Numbered from the stretch's first letter, positions 8,928 to 17,975 are shown. The stretch: DNA of 64,000 nt from Micromonospora sp. NBC_00421 (GCF_036017915.1 NZ_CP107929.1:6995001-7059000); one strand, 5' to 3'. Program-made: numbers and translations. The notes: generated from the sequence alone by a model not told the origin.

Positions 8928-8961
8928 CTGACCGATCGGTCAGAACTGACCGATCGGTCAG
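8928..8961. promoter_or_regulatory. Duplicated TetR-type operator
   Basis: The 16-bp perfect palindrome CTGACCGATCGGTCAG occurs twice, at 8928-8943 and 8946-8961, with centres 18 bp apart and a 2-base spacer. Its position directly upstream of the tetR gene and its form (a TGACCGATCGGTCA core) are typical of TetR-family operators. The spacing would place two dimers on nearly the same helical side. Confidence 0.85.
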
Positions 8962-9000
8962 AGAAACGCGGTGGCGTTCGCCACAGGCCCGGTCAGGGGC

Positions 9001-9390
9001 TCATTCCCGGCCGTGCTTGCGGTCGTAGGCGGCCCGCGCCTCGCTGATCGCCGTGCGGTGCCGCTGTGCCCAGGCGGTCAACGCCACGAGCGGTTCGTAG
9101 AGCTCCAGCGCCATCGGGGTGGCGCGGTACTCGACCCTCGGCGGCACGGTCGGGTGGGCCTGGCGGTGCAGCAGACCGTCCCGTTCCAGGTTGCGCAGGG
9201 TCAGGGTGAGCATCCGTCGGCTGATCCCCTCGACCTGCCGCTCCAACTCACTGAAGCGGACCGGCCCGGGGGAGGCGGCCAGCAGGATGCCGATGCTCCA
9301 CTTGCCGCCCACCCGGTCCAGCGCCTCCCGCAGGGTGCAGACGCCGTCCTGTTCCCCGCCGGCGCATCCGTCGCTGTGTTCCTGGGACAC
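9001..9390 (-). CDS. HxlR-family winged-helix transcriptional regulator
   Basis: A 129-residue HxlR protein with ALDRVGGKWSIGILLAAS (helix 1), RFSELERQVEGISRRMLTLTLRNLE (recognition helix) and a winged hairpin ending VPPRVEYRATPMA. The N-terminus has two Cys (DGCAGG and GVCTL); the second occupies the position used for thiol sensing in some family members, so redox or electrophile sensing is a reasonable guess. The GTG start has an AGGAGG ribosome site. It is divergent from the LigD-like polymerase gene. The target is unknown. Confidence 0.88.
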   Translation of the reverse strand: MSQEHSDGCAGGEQDGVCTLREALDRVGGKWSIGILLAASPGPVRFSELERQVEGISRRMLTLTLRNLERDGLLHRQAHPTVPPRVEYRATPMALELYEPLVALTAWAQRHRTAISEARAAYDRKHGRE

Positions 9391-9503
9391 GGGGTGCCTC
9401 CTTCCGCCGGTGTCATGGTCACAGACGAAGATCTCGACGACGGGTCTGTCGGCCGACCCGTGTCGGGGTTGCGCCCGGCCGGTGCGGCCGGGAGGGTGGG
9501 CGG

Positions 9504-10463
9504 ATGGCCGGGGCGGAGGAGACGCGCGACGGGGTCGGTCTGACCAACCTCGGTCAGCCGCTGCTCGCCGGTGGCGACGTGACCAAGCGGGACCTGGTCG
9601 ACTACCTGGACACCGTGCACGACCGCCTCCTCCCCGTCCTGCGCGACCGGCCGCTGTCGGTGGTCCGGCTGCTGCGCGGGCAGGAGCCGTTCATGCAGAA
9701 GAACCTGCCGAAATACACCCCGGAATGGGTACGCCGCACGGCGATCTGGGCCGAGACGTCCCACCGGCAGGTGTCGTACGCGCTCTGCGACGACCGGCGC
9801 ACCCTGCTCTGGTTCGCCAACCAGCGGGCGGTCGAGTACCACCCGGCACTGGTCACCGCGACCAGCCCGGAGCAGCCCACCCACCTCGTGCTCGACCTCG
9901 ACCCGCCCGAGGGGGAGGACTTCGCGACGGTGGCCCGGGTCGCCGGGGCGGTCCGCCGCGCGCTGGCCGACGTCGGGCTGGCCGGCGCGGTGAAGACCAG
10001 TGGTGCCAAGGGGCTGCACGTCTTCGTCCCGGTGCACCCGGACACCACCACCGAGGAGGTCGCCGCCGCCACCCGGGCGCTCGCCGTACACACCGAAGGC
10101 CTCGACCCGGAGTCGGCGACCACCGCCTTCATCCGCGAGGACCGGGGTGGCCGGGTCTTCGTCGACCCGACCCGGGCCGGCGGGGCGACAGTGGTGGCCG
10201 CGTACAGCCCCCGGCTGCGCCCCGGGTTGCCGGTCTCGTTCCCGGTCGCCTGGGACGACCTCGACCGGATCACCCCGGCGGACTTCACCGTGCGGACGGT
10301 CCCCGCGTTGCTCGGTGACCGGGATCCGTGGGCCGGGGCGATGCCCGCGCCGCAGCGGCTCCCGGTCGACCTGGTAGCCGAGGGGCGCACCATCCCGGTG
10401 CCCCGGGTGCAGGCCATGCACGAGGGAAAACGCCGTGCGAAGGCCCGCCGCGAATCCGCCTGA
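9504..10463 (+). CDS. Stand-alone LigD-type polymerase (archaeo-eukaryotic primase superfamily)
   Basis: A 319-residue protein matching the polymerase module of bacterial NHEJ ligase LigD: FMQKNLPKYTPEWV near residue 55-70, the catalytic LDLDPP metal-binding motif near 132, KTSGAKGLHVFVPV near 157-170 and FVDPTRAGG near 215. LigD polymerases add templated and non-templated (ribo)nucleotides at double-strand breaks. No ligase or nuclease domain is fused and no ku gene is nearby, so partners would be encoded elsewhere. The ATG start is preceded by GGGAGG. A strong hairpin follows. Confidence 0.88.
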   Translation: MAGAEETRDGVGLTNLGQPLLAGGDVTKRDLVDYLDTVHDRLLPVLRDRPLSVVRLLRGQEPFMQKNLPKYTPEWVRRTAIWAETSHRQVSYALCDDRRTLLWFANQRAVEYHPALVTATSPEQPTHLVLDLDPPEGEDFATVARVAGAVRRALADVGLAGAVKTSGAKGLHVFVPVHPDTTTEEVAAATRALAVHTEGLDPESATTAFIREDRGGRVFVDPTRAGGATVVAAYSPRLRPGLPVSFPVAWDDLDRITPADFTVRTVPALLGDRDPWAGAMPAPQRLPVDLVAEGRTIPVPRVQAMHEGKRRAKARRESA

Positions 10464-10477
10464 GCCCCACTCGTACG

Positions 10478-10520
10478 ACGAAGGCCGCTGATCGGGTTTC
10501 CCCTGGTCAGCGGCCTTCGT
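10478..10520. terminator. Bidirectional hairpin terminator
   Basis: A 14-bp perfect stem (10478-10491 with 10507-10520) and a 15-base loop start 14 bases after the polymerase stop. It also lies just beyond the 3' end of the minus-strand tRNA, so it can serve both. Confidence 0.75.
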
Positions 10521-10547
10521 GTGCTGGTCTCGGTTTCCTAGCAAGTG

Positions 10548-10619
10548 TGCCCCCGGCAGGATTCGAACCTGCGCCACCGCCTCCGGAGGGCGGTGCTCTA
10601 TCCCCTGAGCTACGGGGGC
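10548..10619 (-). tRNA. tRNA-Arg(CCG)
   Basis: Read on the minus strand the segment folds as a full cloverleaf: 7-bp acceptor GCCCCCG/CGGGGGC, D-arm with GCTCAGGGGATAGAGC, anticodon stem CCGCC/GGCGG around the loop CTCCGGA (anticodon CCG, reading CGG Arg), and T-arm GCAGG-TTCGAAT-CCTGC. The discriminator base is A and the CCA end is not encoded. CGG is a heavily used Arg codon in this window, so this should be a busy tRNA. Confidence 0.95.
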
Positions 10620-10633
10620 TCAGCGACCTGAGA

Positions 10634-10639
10634 AGAGTA
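10634..10639 (-). promoter_or_regulatory. -10 element for tRNA-Arg
   Basis: TACTCT on the minus strand, 14 bases upstream of the mature tRNA 5' end, with a poor TCGGTG -35-like hexamer 17 bases further up. Confidence 0.45.
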
Positions 10640-10868
10640 GCAAACCCCTCCGGGATCACCGAATCGCGACCCGGCCCCCGCCGGTACGCCCCGCTGACCT
10701 GGATGATCATGATGCCGAGGCTGGCGAGGGGTCGGCGGCGACTGCCGTCGGCGACGAGCGAAGATGTCACCTCCGGTCAGGCCGGGTGGATCACCCGCCG
10801 GCCGAGCCGGGCGGAACGTCGCCGCCGGCCAGGCCGAGCGGGTCGGGTGCCGGCCCGGGTCGAGTGGG

Positions 10869-11564
10869 TCAGGCGGCGGCCTGGGCGCGGCCGCAGCTCG
10901 GCAGCGGGTGCAGGACGATGCGCCGGGGCAGCCGGCGGGGCCATTCGTTCCGGGGCCAGGAGCCGTCCACGATCAGGTGCACCGGGTGCTGGTCGGCGCC
11001 GCTGAGCCGGAACACGAAGTCGCGGGGCAGTGGTGGATCCACGCTCGGCGTGGTCACCATGAACCGGACCCGGCCCCGGGACGACACCGCCGAGATCACC
11101 TCGGCGGCGGGCATGGTGCCGCGCAGGCGTACCCGGCCGATCCAGTAGACCTCCGCGTCGTGTTCCTGGGCGGCCCGGGTGATGGCCGGGTAGTCACTGC
11201 GTACCCAACGCTCGACCGCGCCGACGCAGAGCCCGCAGGCCCGCTCGCGCGGCTCCCGCGGACCCAACCCCCAGGCCCGCAGGTACGACCCGACCGTGCC
11301 GGCGTCGACCGCCAGGTCGAAGCGGCGCTGGATCAGCGCGGCGAGGCTCTGCCGCGTCCAGAGCTCCTCGTCCAGCCCGAACCCGTCGGGGTGGACGCCC
11401 CGCAGTACGTCGATCAGTTCGAGTTCCTGTTCCCGGCTGAGCGCTCCCGACTCGCCCTGCCGGTGTCCGCGACGGGCGGCTGCCACCGCTCCGTCACCGC
11501 CGATGGTGTGGCGTCGGCACCAGCTGGTGACCGAGCGCCGCGCGTCTCTGAGTGCAACCCCCAC
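10869..11564 (-). CDS. IS630-transposase-derived protein, catalytically dead, truncated
   Basis: A 231-residue protein that looks like a shortened IS630-family transposase. It retains the C-terminal half of the first helix-turn-helix (LRDARRSVTSWCRRH), the winged-helix region (LWTRQSLAALIQRRFDLAV, then YLRAWGLGPREPRERA) and the start of the DDE fold (YPAITRAAQEHDAEVYW, later HLIVDGSW). The first catalytic Asp of the family (usual context YW-x-DE) is replaced by YWIGRV, and the frame ends before the segment carrying the catalytic Glu. A TAG two codons before the GTG start shows the N-terminal helices are also missing. It is either a decaying remnant or a recruited DNA-binding protein. No terminal inverted repeats were found. 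Confidence 0.55.
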   Translation of the reverse strand: MGVALRDARRSVTSWCRRHTIGGDGAVAAARRGHRQGESGALSREQELELIDVLRGVHPDGFGLDEELWTRQSLAALIQRRFDLAVDAGTVGSYLRAWGLGPREPRERACGLCVGAVERWVRSDYPAITRAAQEHDAEVYWIGRVRLRGTMPAAEVISAVSSRGRVRFMVTTPSVDPPLPRDFVFRLSGADQHPVHLIVDGSWPRNEWPRRLPRRIVLHPLPSCGRAQAAA

Positions 11565-11690
11565 GTCCTACGCAACGAGCACGAATCACTACCGGTCACG
11601 ATATGTGGGTAGAAAAGTCTCTTAGGGCCTTAAAGGTGCGGACCGCGCTAAAAATACAAATCGCCCATAACCCGCGTTGCAGGTCTTCGC
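11565..11690. other. AT-rich non-coding stretch
   Basis: This segment contains runs such as gctaaaaatacaaatcgccc and tagaaaagtctcttag, and is visibly richer in A/T than anything else in the window. It lies directly upstream of the transposase-derived gene and downstream of the DUF305 terminator. It may be a promoter region or residual foreign DNA. No gene is visible here. Confidence 0.5.
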
Positions 11691-11753
11691 GTTCCAGGTC
11701 GCCGCGTGCCGTCGGGGCCCGCAACCGCGTCGGCGAGGGGGCGGTGACGCACG

Positions 11754-11788
11754 GAGGCCCGCGTCCGCCGGAGCGGGACGCGGGCCTC
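11754..11788 (-). terminator. Terminator of the DUF3105-DUF305 unit
   Basis: A 13-bp perfect stem (11754-11766 with 11776-11788) and 9-base loop, 20 bases beyond the DUF305 stop codon on the minus strand. Confidence 0.75.
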
Positions 11789-11807
11789 TCGGACGCGTGG
11801 GGACGGG

Positions 11808-12476
11808 TCAGCCGCCCAGACGCTTCAGGGCGTTCTGGAGGTTGGTCAGGTCCGTCTGCTGGGTGTTCTTCATGGTCTGCGCCACCGTGCGGACGTCGTC
11901 GTCGCCACCGGCGTCGAGGATGCCCTGGATCATGTGGATCCCGCCGAGGTGGTGCTTGATCATCATCTGGAGGAAGAGGACGTCCAGCTCACGGCCCTGG
12001 GCGACGCGTAGCTTCGCCATCTCCTCCGGGGTCGCCATGCCCGGCATCAGGCCGTTCTCGACCTTGGTGGCACCGTCGGGCATCCAGGCCATCCGGGGCT
12101 GGCTGCCGGTCGGGTCGAGCCCCCACGACCGCAGCCAGGTCTGCATGGTGCCGATCTCACCCTGCTGGCCGGTGGCGATGTCGCCGCCGATCTGGCGTAC
12201 CTCGGGATCGGTGCCCCGGTCGAAGGCGATCAGCCCCATCTCCACCGCCTGGGCGTGGTGGGTGCTCATGTCCCGGGCGAAGCCCGCCTCGGCGGAGCCG
12301 TCACCCGGCCGGGTCAACGTCGGGGTCAGCAGGCCGCCGGCGTACCCGAGCAGGAGACCGACCACGACGGCGGCGGTCAGGGCGAGTGCGCCGTAGCGGC
12401 CGGCGGGCCGCCGGTCACCGGAGCTGGTGACCGGGGGCTCGACGGGCGGCGTGTCGGTCGTCGCGGGGGCGGTCAT
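11808..12476 (-). CDS. DUF305 membrane-anchored protein
   Basis: A 222-residue protein with a cytoplasmic Pro/Thr-rich start, one membrane helix at about residues 29-50 and an extracytoplasmic DUF305 domain. The domain carries paired His motifs, MSTHHAQAVEM near residue 72 and FLQMMIKHHLGGIHM near 172, arranged as in ferritin-like four-helix bundles. DUF305 proteins often occur with copper-handling genes, so metal binding is an inference from family context and the His pairs. It lies 10 bases downstream of the DUF3105 gene, forming an operon, and is followed by a hairpin. Confidence 0.9.
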   Translation of the reverse strand: MTAPATTDTPPVEPPVTSSGDRRPAGRYGALALTAAVVVGLLLGYAGGLLTPTLTRPGDGSAEAGFARDMSTHHAQAVEMGLIAFDRGTDPEVRQIGGDIATGQQGEIGTMQTWLRSWGLDPTGSQPRMAWMPDGATKVENGLMPGMATPEEMAKLRVAQGRELDVLFLQMMIKHHLGGIHMIQGILDAGGDDDVRTVAQTMKNTQQTDLTNLQNALKRLGG

Positions 12477-12486
12477 CGCCGTGTCC

Positions 12487-13302
12487 TCACTGGGTGGGCT
12501 GCTGCTGTTGCTGCGGGACGTTGTCGCGGGGGGCGGTGCCGGTGGCCGTGATGCCCTGGCCGCAGTTGGCGTTCGGACCCTCGACCGAGGCGTTCACCCG
12601 CAGCGTCTTGATGAACTCGTCGATCCGGCTGTCGTCGGCGTTGTCGACCTTGAGCTGGTAGCCCCAGGCCTGGAGCGAGATCGGCTTGTCCAGCCCCTCG
12701 AACGGGCTGAGCATGACCTTCTCCACGCCCTGCGTCTTGCTGCGGAGCTTGCTGACCTGGTCGGCCGGCAGGTCGGGGCGGTAGGTGATCCAGACCGTGC
12801 CGTGCTCCAGGCTGTGCACCGCGTGCTCGTTGGCGATCGGGGCGTCGTAGACGTCGCCCATGCAGTTCTGCCAGGCCGGGTTGTGCGGGCCGGCCACCGG
12901 CGGGAGGACGTCGTACTTGATCGCGCCCTGCTGGTGCTGACCACCCTGGACGAGCTTGGGGTCCTTGTCCCGGAAGTCGACGATGCCGTCGATGTCGGCG
13001 GCCCGCTGCTCCCACGACTTGGAACCCTGGAAGGCCGCGTACGCGCCGTAGCCGATGATCGAGGCAGCGAGCACGCCCACGGCGACGAACAGGGCGATCG
13101 GGCCCCAGGACCGGCCCTGGCTCACCTTCACCGGCGTGATCGGCTTGCGGGGGCCCTTTCCGCCCGAGGTCTGCCGGGGGGTGCCTGCGGGCTTGGCGGC
13201 CCCGGGCTTGGCGCCGGCGGCGGGCCGGCCCGCCGCCGGCTTCTTGCCGGTGCTGACCACGGTCGGACGGCGCTCAGGGCCGCCCGGGGTGCTGATGCTC
13301 AT
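12487..13302 (-). CDS. DUF3105 membrane protein
   Basis: A 271-residue protein with a basic Pro/Lys/Ala-rich cytoplasmic tail (about 65 residues), one membrane helix (about 70-90) and an extracytoplasmic DUF3105 domain containing NPAWQNCMGDVYD and the conserved HSLEHGTVWITY segment. The C-terminus ends in a Gln run. Its biochemical role is unknown. The DUF3105-DUF305 pairing points to a shared envelope function, perhaps metal-related (inference). It is divergent from argS, with a 98-bp gap. Confidence 0.88.
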   Translation of the reverse strand: MSISTPGGPERRPTVVSTGKKPAAGRPAAGAKPGAAKPAGTPRQTSGGKGPRKPITPVKVSQGRSWGPIALFVAVGVLAASIIGYGAYAAFQGSKSWEQRAADIDGIVDFRDKDPKLVQGGQHQQGAIKYDVLPPVAGPHNPAWQNCMGDVYDAPIANEHAVHSLEHGTVWITYRPDLPADQVSKLRSKTQGVEKVMLSPFEGLDKPISLQAWGYQLKVDNADDSRIDEFIKTLRVNASVEGPNANCGQGITATGTAPRDNVPQQQQQPTQ

Positions 13303-13388
13303 CGTGCCTCGTCAGGTCGGTCGGTCAGGGGATCTGGCGGGCCGGGTGACGCTCAGGGTCGCCGCCGAGTGCCCGAGTCTACCCCCGA

Positions 13389-13394
13389 TAACAT
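13389..13394 (+). promoter_or_regulatory. Leaderless -10 element for argS
   Basis: TAACAT ends 6 bases before the argS GTG, and there is no Shine-Dalgarno. Transcription would start at or next to the start codon. Confidence 0.65.
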
Positions 13395-13400
13395 GGTTCG

Positions 13401-15065
13401 GTGACTCCCGCAGAACTGGCCGAGGTCGTCCTCTCCGCAGCCCACGCCGTATTCACCGCGCGCGGGCTCGACCCCGACGCGCTTCCGGCGCGTACGGCGG
13501 TGGAGCGACCGCGCAACCCCGACCACGGTGACTACGCCTCCACGCTGGCCCTCCAGCTCAGCAAGAAGGTGGGCGTCCCGCCCCGGGAGTTGGCCGCCGC
13601 GCTCGCCGAACAGCTCGGCCGGGCGGCCGGCGTCAAGTCGGTGGAGATCGCCGGCCCCGGCTTCCTGAACATCCGGCTCGACGCCGCCGCCGCCGGCCAG
13701 CTCGCCCGGGTGATCGTCGAGGCAGGCCAGGAGTACGGCCGCAGCGACCGGCTCGCCGGCCAGCGGATCAACCTGGAGTTCGTCTCGGCCAACCCGACCG
13801 GCCCGGTGCACATCGGCGGGGTCCGCTGGGCGGCCGTCGGCGACGCGCTCAGCAGGCTGCTGCGGGCCACCGGCGCGGACGTCGGCACCGAGTACTACTT
13901 CAACGACGCCGGGTCGCAGATCGACAGGTTCGCCAGGTCGTTGCTGTGCGCCGCGAAGGGCGAGCCGGCCCCCGAGGACGGCTACGGCGGGGCGTACATC
14001 GCCGAGATCGCCGAGCAGGTCCGGGCGATCCGGCCGGACGTGCTCGACCTGGCCGACGCCGAGGCCCAGGAGGTGTTCCGGGTCGAGGGCGTGACGTCGA
14101 TGTTCGCCGAGATCAAGGCCTCGCTGCGCGGCTTCGGGGTGGAGTTCGACACCTACTTCAACGAGAAGGACCTGCACGACCGGGGCGAACTGGAGCTGGC
14201 CCTGGAACGGCTCCGCGCGCAGGGCCACCTGTACGAGGCCGACGGGGCGACCTGGCTGCGCACCACCGACTTCGGTGACGACAAGGACCGGGTGCTGCGC
14301 AAGTCCAACGGCGAGTGGACCTACTTCGCCGCCGACTGCGCCTACTACCTGGACAAGCGGGAGCGCGGCTTCGAACGGGTCGTGATCATGCTGGGTGCCG
14401 ACCACCACGGCTACATCGGGCGGATGAAGGCGATGTCCGCCTGCTTCGGCGACGACCCGGCGGTCAACCTGGAGATCCTCATCGGCCAGCTGGTCAACCT
14501 GGTCCGCGACGGCGTCCCGGTGCGGATGAGCAAGCGGGCCGGCACCGTGGTCACCCTGGAGGACCTGGTCGACGCGATCGGGGTGGACGCCGCCCGTTAC
14601 GCCCTGGCCCGCTACTCCAGCGACTCGCCGATCGACATCGACGTGGAGCTGTGGACCCGGGCCACCCGCGACAACCCGGTCTACTACGTGCAGTACGTCG
14701 CCGCGCGGACGGCAAGCGTCGGCCGCAACGCCGCCGAGGTCGGCCTGGGCCGGGGCGACGGGGCCGGGTTCCACCCCGAGCTGCTCGACCACGACAAGGA
14801 GAACGAGCTGCTCAAGGCGCTCGCCGAGTTCCCCGCGGTGGTCGCCGCCGCCGCCGAGCTGCGCGAGCCGCACCGGGTGGCCCGCTACCTGGAGGACCTG
14901 GCCGGGGCGTACCACCGGTTCTACGACAACTGCCGGATCCTGCCGCGCGGTGACGAGGAGGTCACCGACCTGCACCGGGCCCGGCTCTGGCTCAACGACG
15001 CCACCCGCACGGTGATCGCCAACGGACTGCGCCTGCTCGGCGTCGCCGCCCCGGAGAGGATGTAG
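13401..15065 (+). CDS. argS: Arginyl-tRNA synthetase
   Basis: A 554-residue class I synthetase that charges tRNA-Arg. An N-terminal additional domain is followed by the HIGH-type motif PTGPVHIGG near residue 131, the KMSKS-type motif [15 protein letters not shown] near 374, and the C-terminal helical anticodon domain with the YVQYVAART and [17 protein letters not shown] signatures. Length and order are normal. The GTG start sits immediately after a TAACAT -10 element. It heads the conserved argS-lysA-hom-thrC run. Confidence 0.97.
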   Translation: MTPAELAEVVLSAAHAVFTARGLDPDALPARTAVERPRNPDHGDYASTLALQLSKKVGVPPRELAAALAEQLGRAAGVKSVEIAGPGFLNIRLDAAAAGQLARVIVEAGQEYGRSDRLAGQRINLEFVSANPTGPVHIGGVRWAAVGDALSRLLRATGADVGTEYYFNDAGSQIDRFARSLLCAAKGEPAPEDGYGGAYIAEIAEQVRAIRPDVLDLADAEAQEVFRVEGVTSMFAEIKASLRGFGVEFDTYFNEKDLHDRGELELALERLRAQGHLYEADGATWLRTTDFGDDKDRVLRKSNGEWTYFAADCAYYLDKRERGFERVVIMLGADHHGYIGRMKAMSACFGDDPAVNLEILIGQLVNLVRDGVPVRMSKRAGTVVTLEDLVDAIGVDAARYALARYSSDSPIDIDVELWTRATRDNPVYYVQYVAARTASVGRNAAEVGLGRGDGAGFHPELLDHDKENELLKALAEFPAVVAAAAELREPHRVARYLEDLAGAYHRFYDNCRILPRGDEEVTDLHRARLWLNDATRTVIANGLRLLGVAAPERM

Positions 15066-15151
15066 CCCATGCGTAACCCAGGAACGGGCCTGCGTCCGCA
15101 GGTCGGCGGAGCGGGCCGGCGGTCGTCGCGGCCCCGGGGCGGAGATCGCTG

Positions 15152-16537
15152 ATGCGCGCCCACGAAGCCGGCGCGATGCACGGCGACATCGGTGACCGGG
15201 GGCCGGGCTGGCTGCGTCCCCCGGCCGACATCAACGCCCTGGTGCCACAGCTCTGGCCCCGCCGGGTCGCGCGCGGCGCGGGCGGCGCGCTGACCGTCGC
15301 GGGTCTCGACGTCCGCGAGCTGGCGGCCGAGTACGGCACCCCGGCGTACGTCCTCGACGAGGACGACCTGCGCTCGCGGGCCCGGGACTTCCGGGCCGCC
15401 TTCCCCGATGTGGACGTCTACTACGCCGGCAAGGCGTTCCTCTGCCGGGCGGTGGTCCGGATGATCGCCGAGGAGGGTCTGCACCTGGACGTCTGCACCG
15501 GCGGCGAGCTGGCCACCGCGCTGTCGGCCGGTATGCCGGCGGACCGGATCGGCTTCCACGGCAACAACAAGTCGGTCACCGAGCTGACCCGGGCGCTGGA
15601 CGCCGGGGTGGGGCGGATCATCCTCGACTCGTTCACCGAGATCGACCGGCTCACCGCGCTGGCCCGGGAGCGCGGGGTCCGCCCCGGCGTGCTGATCCGG
15701 GTCACCGTCGGGGTGGAGGCGCACACCCACGAGTTCATCGCCACCGCCCACGAGGACCAGAAGTTCGGCTTCTCGCTGGCCGGTGGGGCCGCCGCCGCAG
15801 CCGCCTTCAAGGTCATCGACGAGGGTGTGCTGGACCTGCGGGGGCTGCACTCGCACATCGGCTCGCAGATCTTCGACACCAGCGGCTTCGAGGTCTCCGC
15901 CCGCCGGGTGCTCGCCCTCCAGGCGCAGATCCGCGACGCCCGCGGGGTGGAGCTGCCCGAGCTGGACCTGGGCGGCGGGTTCGGCATCGCCTACACCACC
16001 CAGGACGACCCGGCCACGCCGGACGAGCTGGCCAAGCGGCTCCGCAAGATCGTCGACTCGGAGTGCGCGGCGGAGAACCTGGCCGTACCGCACCTGTCGA
16101 TCGAGCCGGGCCGGGCCATCGTCGGCCCCGCCGTCCTCACCCTCTACACGGTCGGCACCGTCAAGGACGTGGACGGGCTGCGGACGTACGTGAGCGTGGA
16201 CGGGGGGATGAGCGACAACATCCGGACCGCCCTCTACGACGCGTCGTACTCGGCGACCCTAGCCGGCCGGGCCTCGACCGCCGCGCCGCTGCTGGCCCGC
16301 GTGGTGGGAAAGCACTGTGAGTCCGGGGACATCGTGGTGAAGGATGAATTCCTGCCCGCCGACGTGCAGCCCGGAGATCTTGTCGCGGTCCCCGGCACGG
16401 GAGCGTACTGCCGCAGCATGGCCAGCAACTACAACCATGTGCCCCGACCCCCGGTGGTCGCGGTGCGTGACGGCCGAGCCCGGCTGATCGTTCGACGGGA
16501 GACCGAAGAAGACCTGCTCGCTTTGGATGTGGGATGA
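15152..16537 (+). CDS. lysA: Diaminopimelate decarboxylase
   Basis: A 461-residue fold-III PLP enzyme catalysing meso-diaminopimelate to lysine plus CO2, the last step of lysine synthesis. Visible signatures are VYYAGKAF (Schiff-base Lys near residue 93), HSHIGSQIFD, LDLGGGFGI, EPGRAIVGPAV and the catalytic-Cys segment HCESGDI near 387. The ATG start gives a slightly long N-terminus that is common in this group. The last 4 bases overlap the hom start (ATGA), so translation is coupled. Confidence 0.96.
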   Translation: MRAHEAGAMHGDIGDRGPGWLRPPADINALVPQLWPRRVARGAGGALTVAGLDVRELAAEYGTPAYVLDEDDLRSRARDFRAAFPDVDVYYAGKAFLCRAVVRMIAEEGLHLDVCTGGELATALSAGMPADRIGFHGNNKSVTELTRALDAGVGRIILDSFTEIDRLTALARERGVRPGVLIRVTVGVEAHTHEFIATAHEDQKFGFSLAGGAAAAAAFKVIDEGVLDLRGLHSHIGSQIFDTSGFEVSARRVLALQAQIRDARGVELPELDLGGGFGIAYTTQDDPATPDELAKRLRKIVDSECAAENLAVPHLSIEPGRAIVGPAVLTLYTVGTVKDVDGLRTYVSVDGGMSDNIRTALYDASYSATLAGRASTAAPLLARVVGKHCESGDIVVKDEFLPADVQPGDLVAVPGTGAYCRSMASNYNHVPRPPVVAVRDGRARLIVRRETEEDLLALDVG

Positions 16538-17859
16538 CGTCACCTGTGCGCTTGGCCCTGCTCGGCTGCGGAACGGTAGGTAGCGAGGTGGTCCGGCTGC
16601 TGCACACGCAGGCCGCCGACCTGGCCGCCCGGATCGGCGCTCCGCTGGAGATCGCCGGCATCGCCGTACGCCGGGTCGGCCGGGCCCGGGGTGACCTCCC
16701 CGTCGACCCGGCGCTGTTCACCACCGACCCGCTCGGCCTGATCAAACGCGACGACGTGGACGTGGTCGTCGAGGTGGTCGGCGGCATCGAACCGGCGCGG
16801 ACCTGGCTGGTGGAGGCGCTGCGCGCCGGCAAGAGCGTGGTCACCGCCAACAAGGCGCTGCTCGCCGAGGACGGCGCGGCCCTGCACGACGCGGCGGCCG
16901 AGGGCGGGGCCGACCTCTTCTACGAGGCGTCCGTCGCCGGGGCGATCCCGCTGCTGCGTCCGCTGCGCGAGTCGCTGCACGGCGACCGGATCAACCGGGT
17001 CACCGGCATCGTCAACGGCACCACCAACTTCATCCTCTCCGCGATGGACGCCACCGGCGCCGGCTTCGCCGAAGCGCTGGACGAGGCGACCGAGCTGGGT
17101 TACGCCGAGGCCGACCCGACCGCCGACGTGGAGGGCTTCGACGCCGCCGCGAAGGCCGCCATCCTGGCCTCGCTCGCCTTCCACACCCGGGTCACCGCCG
17201 CCGACGTGCACCGCGAGGGCATCACCGAGGTGACGGTCGCCGACATGGCCAGCGCCAAGGCGATGGGCTGCACCATCAAGCTGCTCTGCATCGCCGCCCG
17301 GGGCGTCGACCCGGCCGGCCGGGAGACGGTGAGCGTCCGGGTGCACCCCGCGATGATCCCGCTGACCCACCCGCTGGCCAGCGTCGGCGACGCGTTCAAC
17401 GCGGTCTTCGTCGAGGCCGAGGCGGCCGGGCAGCTGATGTTCTACGGCCGGGGTGCCGGTGGCGCGCCGACCGCCAGCGCGGTCCTCGGTGACGTGGTCG
17501 CGGTGGCCCGCAACCGGCTCGCCGGGGCGTTCGCGGCAAGCGAGTCCGCGTACGCCGACCTGTCGGTCCGGCCGATGGGCGAGGCGCTGACCCGCTACCA
17601 CATCAGCCTCGACGTGGTGGACCGGCCGGGCGTGCTCCAGGCGGTGGCCGGGGTGTTCGCCCGGCACGACGTCTCCATCGCCACCGTCCGGCAGGGCCCG
17701 GCCGGCGGCGGTCCGGCCGGTCGGGGTGAGGACGCCGACCTGGTCATCGTCACCCACGTCGCCCCGGACGCCGCGCTCGCCGCGACGGTACGGGAGCTGC
17801 GCGGGCTGGACATCGTCCGCTCGGTGGCCAGCGTGCTGCGGGTCGAGGGCGGGGCGTGA
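16534..17859 (+). CDS. hom: Homoserine dehydrogenase
   Basis: A 441-residue NAD(P)-dependent homoserine dehydrogenase making homoserine from aspartate semialdehyde, the branch point to threonine and methionine. Evidence: Rossmann motif LLGCGTVGSEV (residues about 9-19), VTANKALLA, the GIVNGTTNFIL signature, ELGYAEADPTADVEG, and a C-terminal ACT domain beginning HISLDVVDRPGVL, which in this family mediates threonine feedback inhibition. A Gly/Pro-rich insert splits the ACT domain. Coupled to lysA by a 4-base overlap. Confidence 0.96.
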   Translation: MTSPVRLALLGCGTVGSEVVRLLHTQAADLAARIGAPLEIAGIAVRRVGRARGDLPVDPALFTTDPLGLIKRDDVDVVVEVVGGIEPARTWLVEALRAGKSVVTANKALLAEDGAALHDAAAEGGADLFYEASVAGAIPLLRPLRESLHGDRINRVTGIVNGTTNFILSAMDATGAGFAEALDEATELGYAEADPTADVEGFDAAAKAAILASLAFHTRVTAADVHREGITEVTVADMASAKAMGCTIKLLCIAARGVDPAGRETVSVRVHPAMIPLTHPLASVGDAFNAVFVEAEAAGQLMFYGRGAGGAPTASAVLGDVVAVARNRLAGAFAASESAYADLSVRPMGEALTRYHISLDVVDRPGVLQAVAGVFARHDVSIATVRQGPAGGGPAGRGEDADLVIVTHVAPDAALAATVRELRGLDIVRSVASVLRVEGGA

Positions 17860-17975
17860 CCCGGCGTCTCGCCTGATGGTTTCCGGTGGGTGTGCCGAGG
17901 GGTGATCGGCGAGGCTGGTCCAGGCTGGCAGGGGCTTCCGGCACGGCCGGGGCGGGCAGAGGCGAGGAGAGCGAC

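Noticed and set aside
15069..15152. 27-codon ORF between argS and lysA whose stop overlaps the lysA ATG (TGATG).
   Set aside because: Only about three quarters of its codons end in G/C, well below real genes here, and its composition is low-complexity Arg/Gly. The overlap alone is weak evidence.
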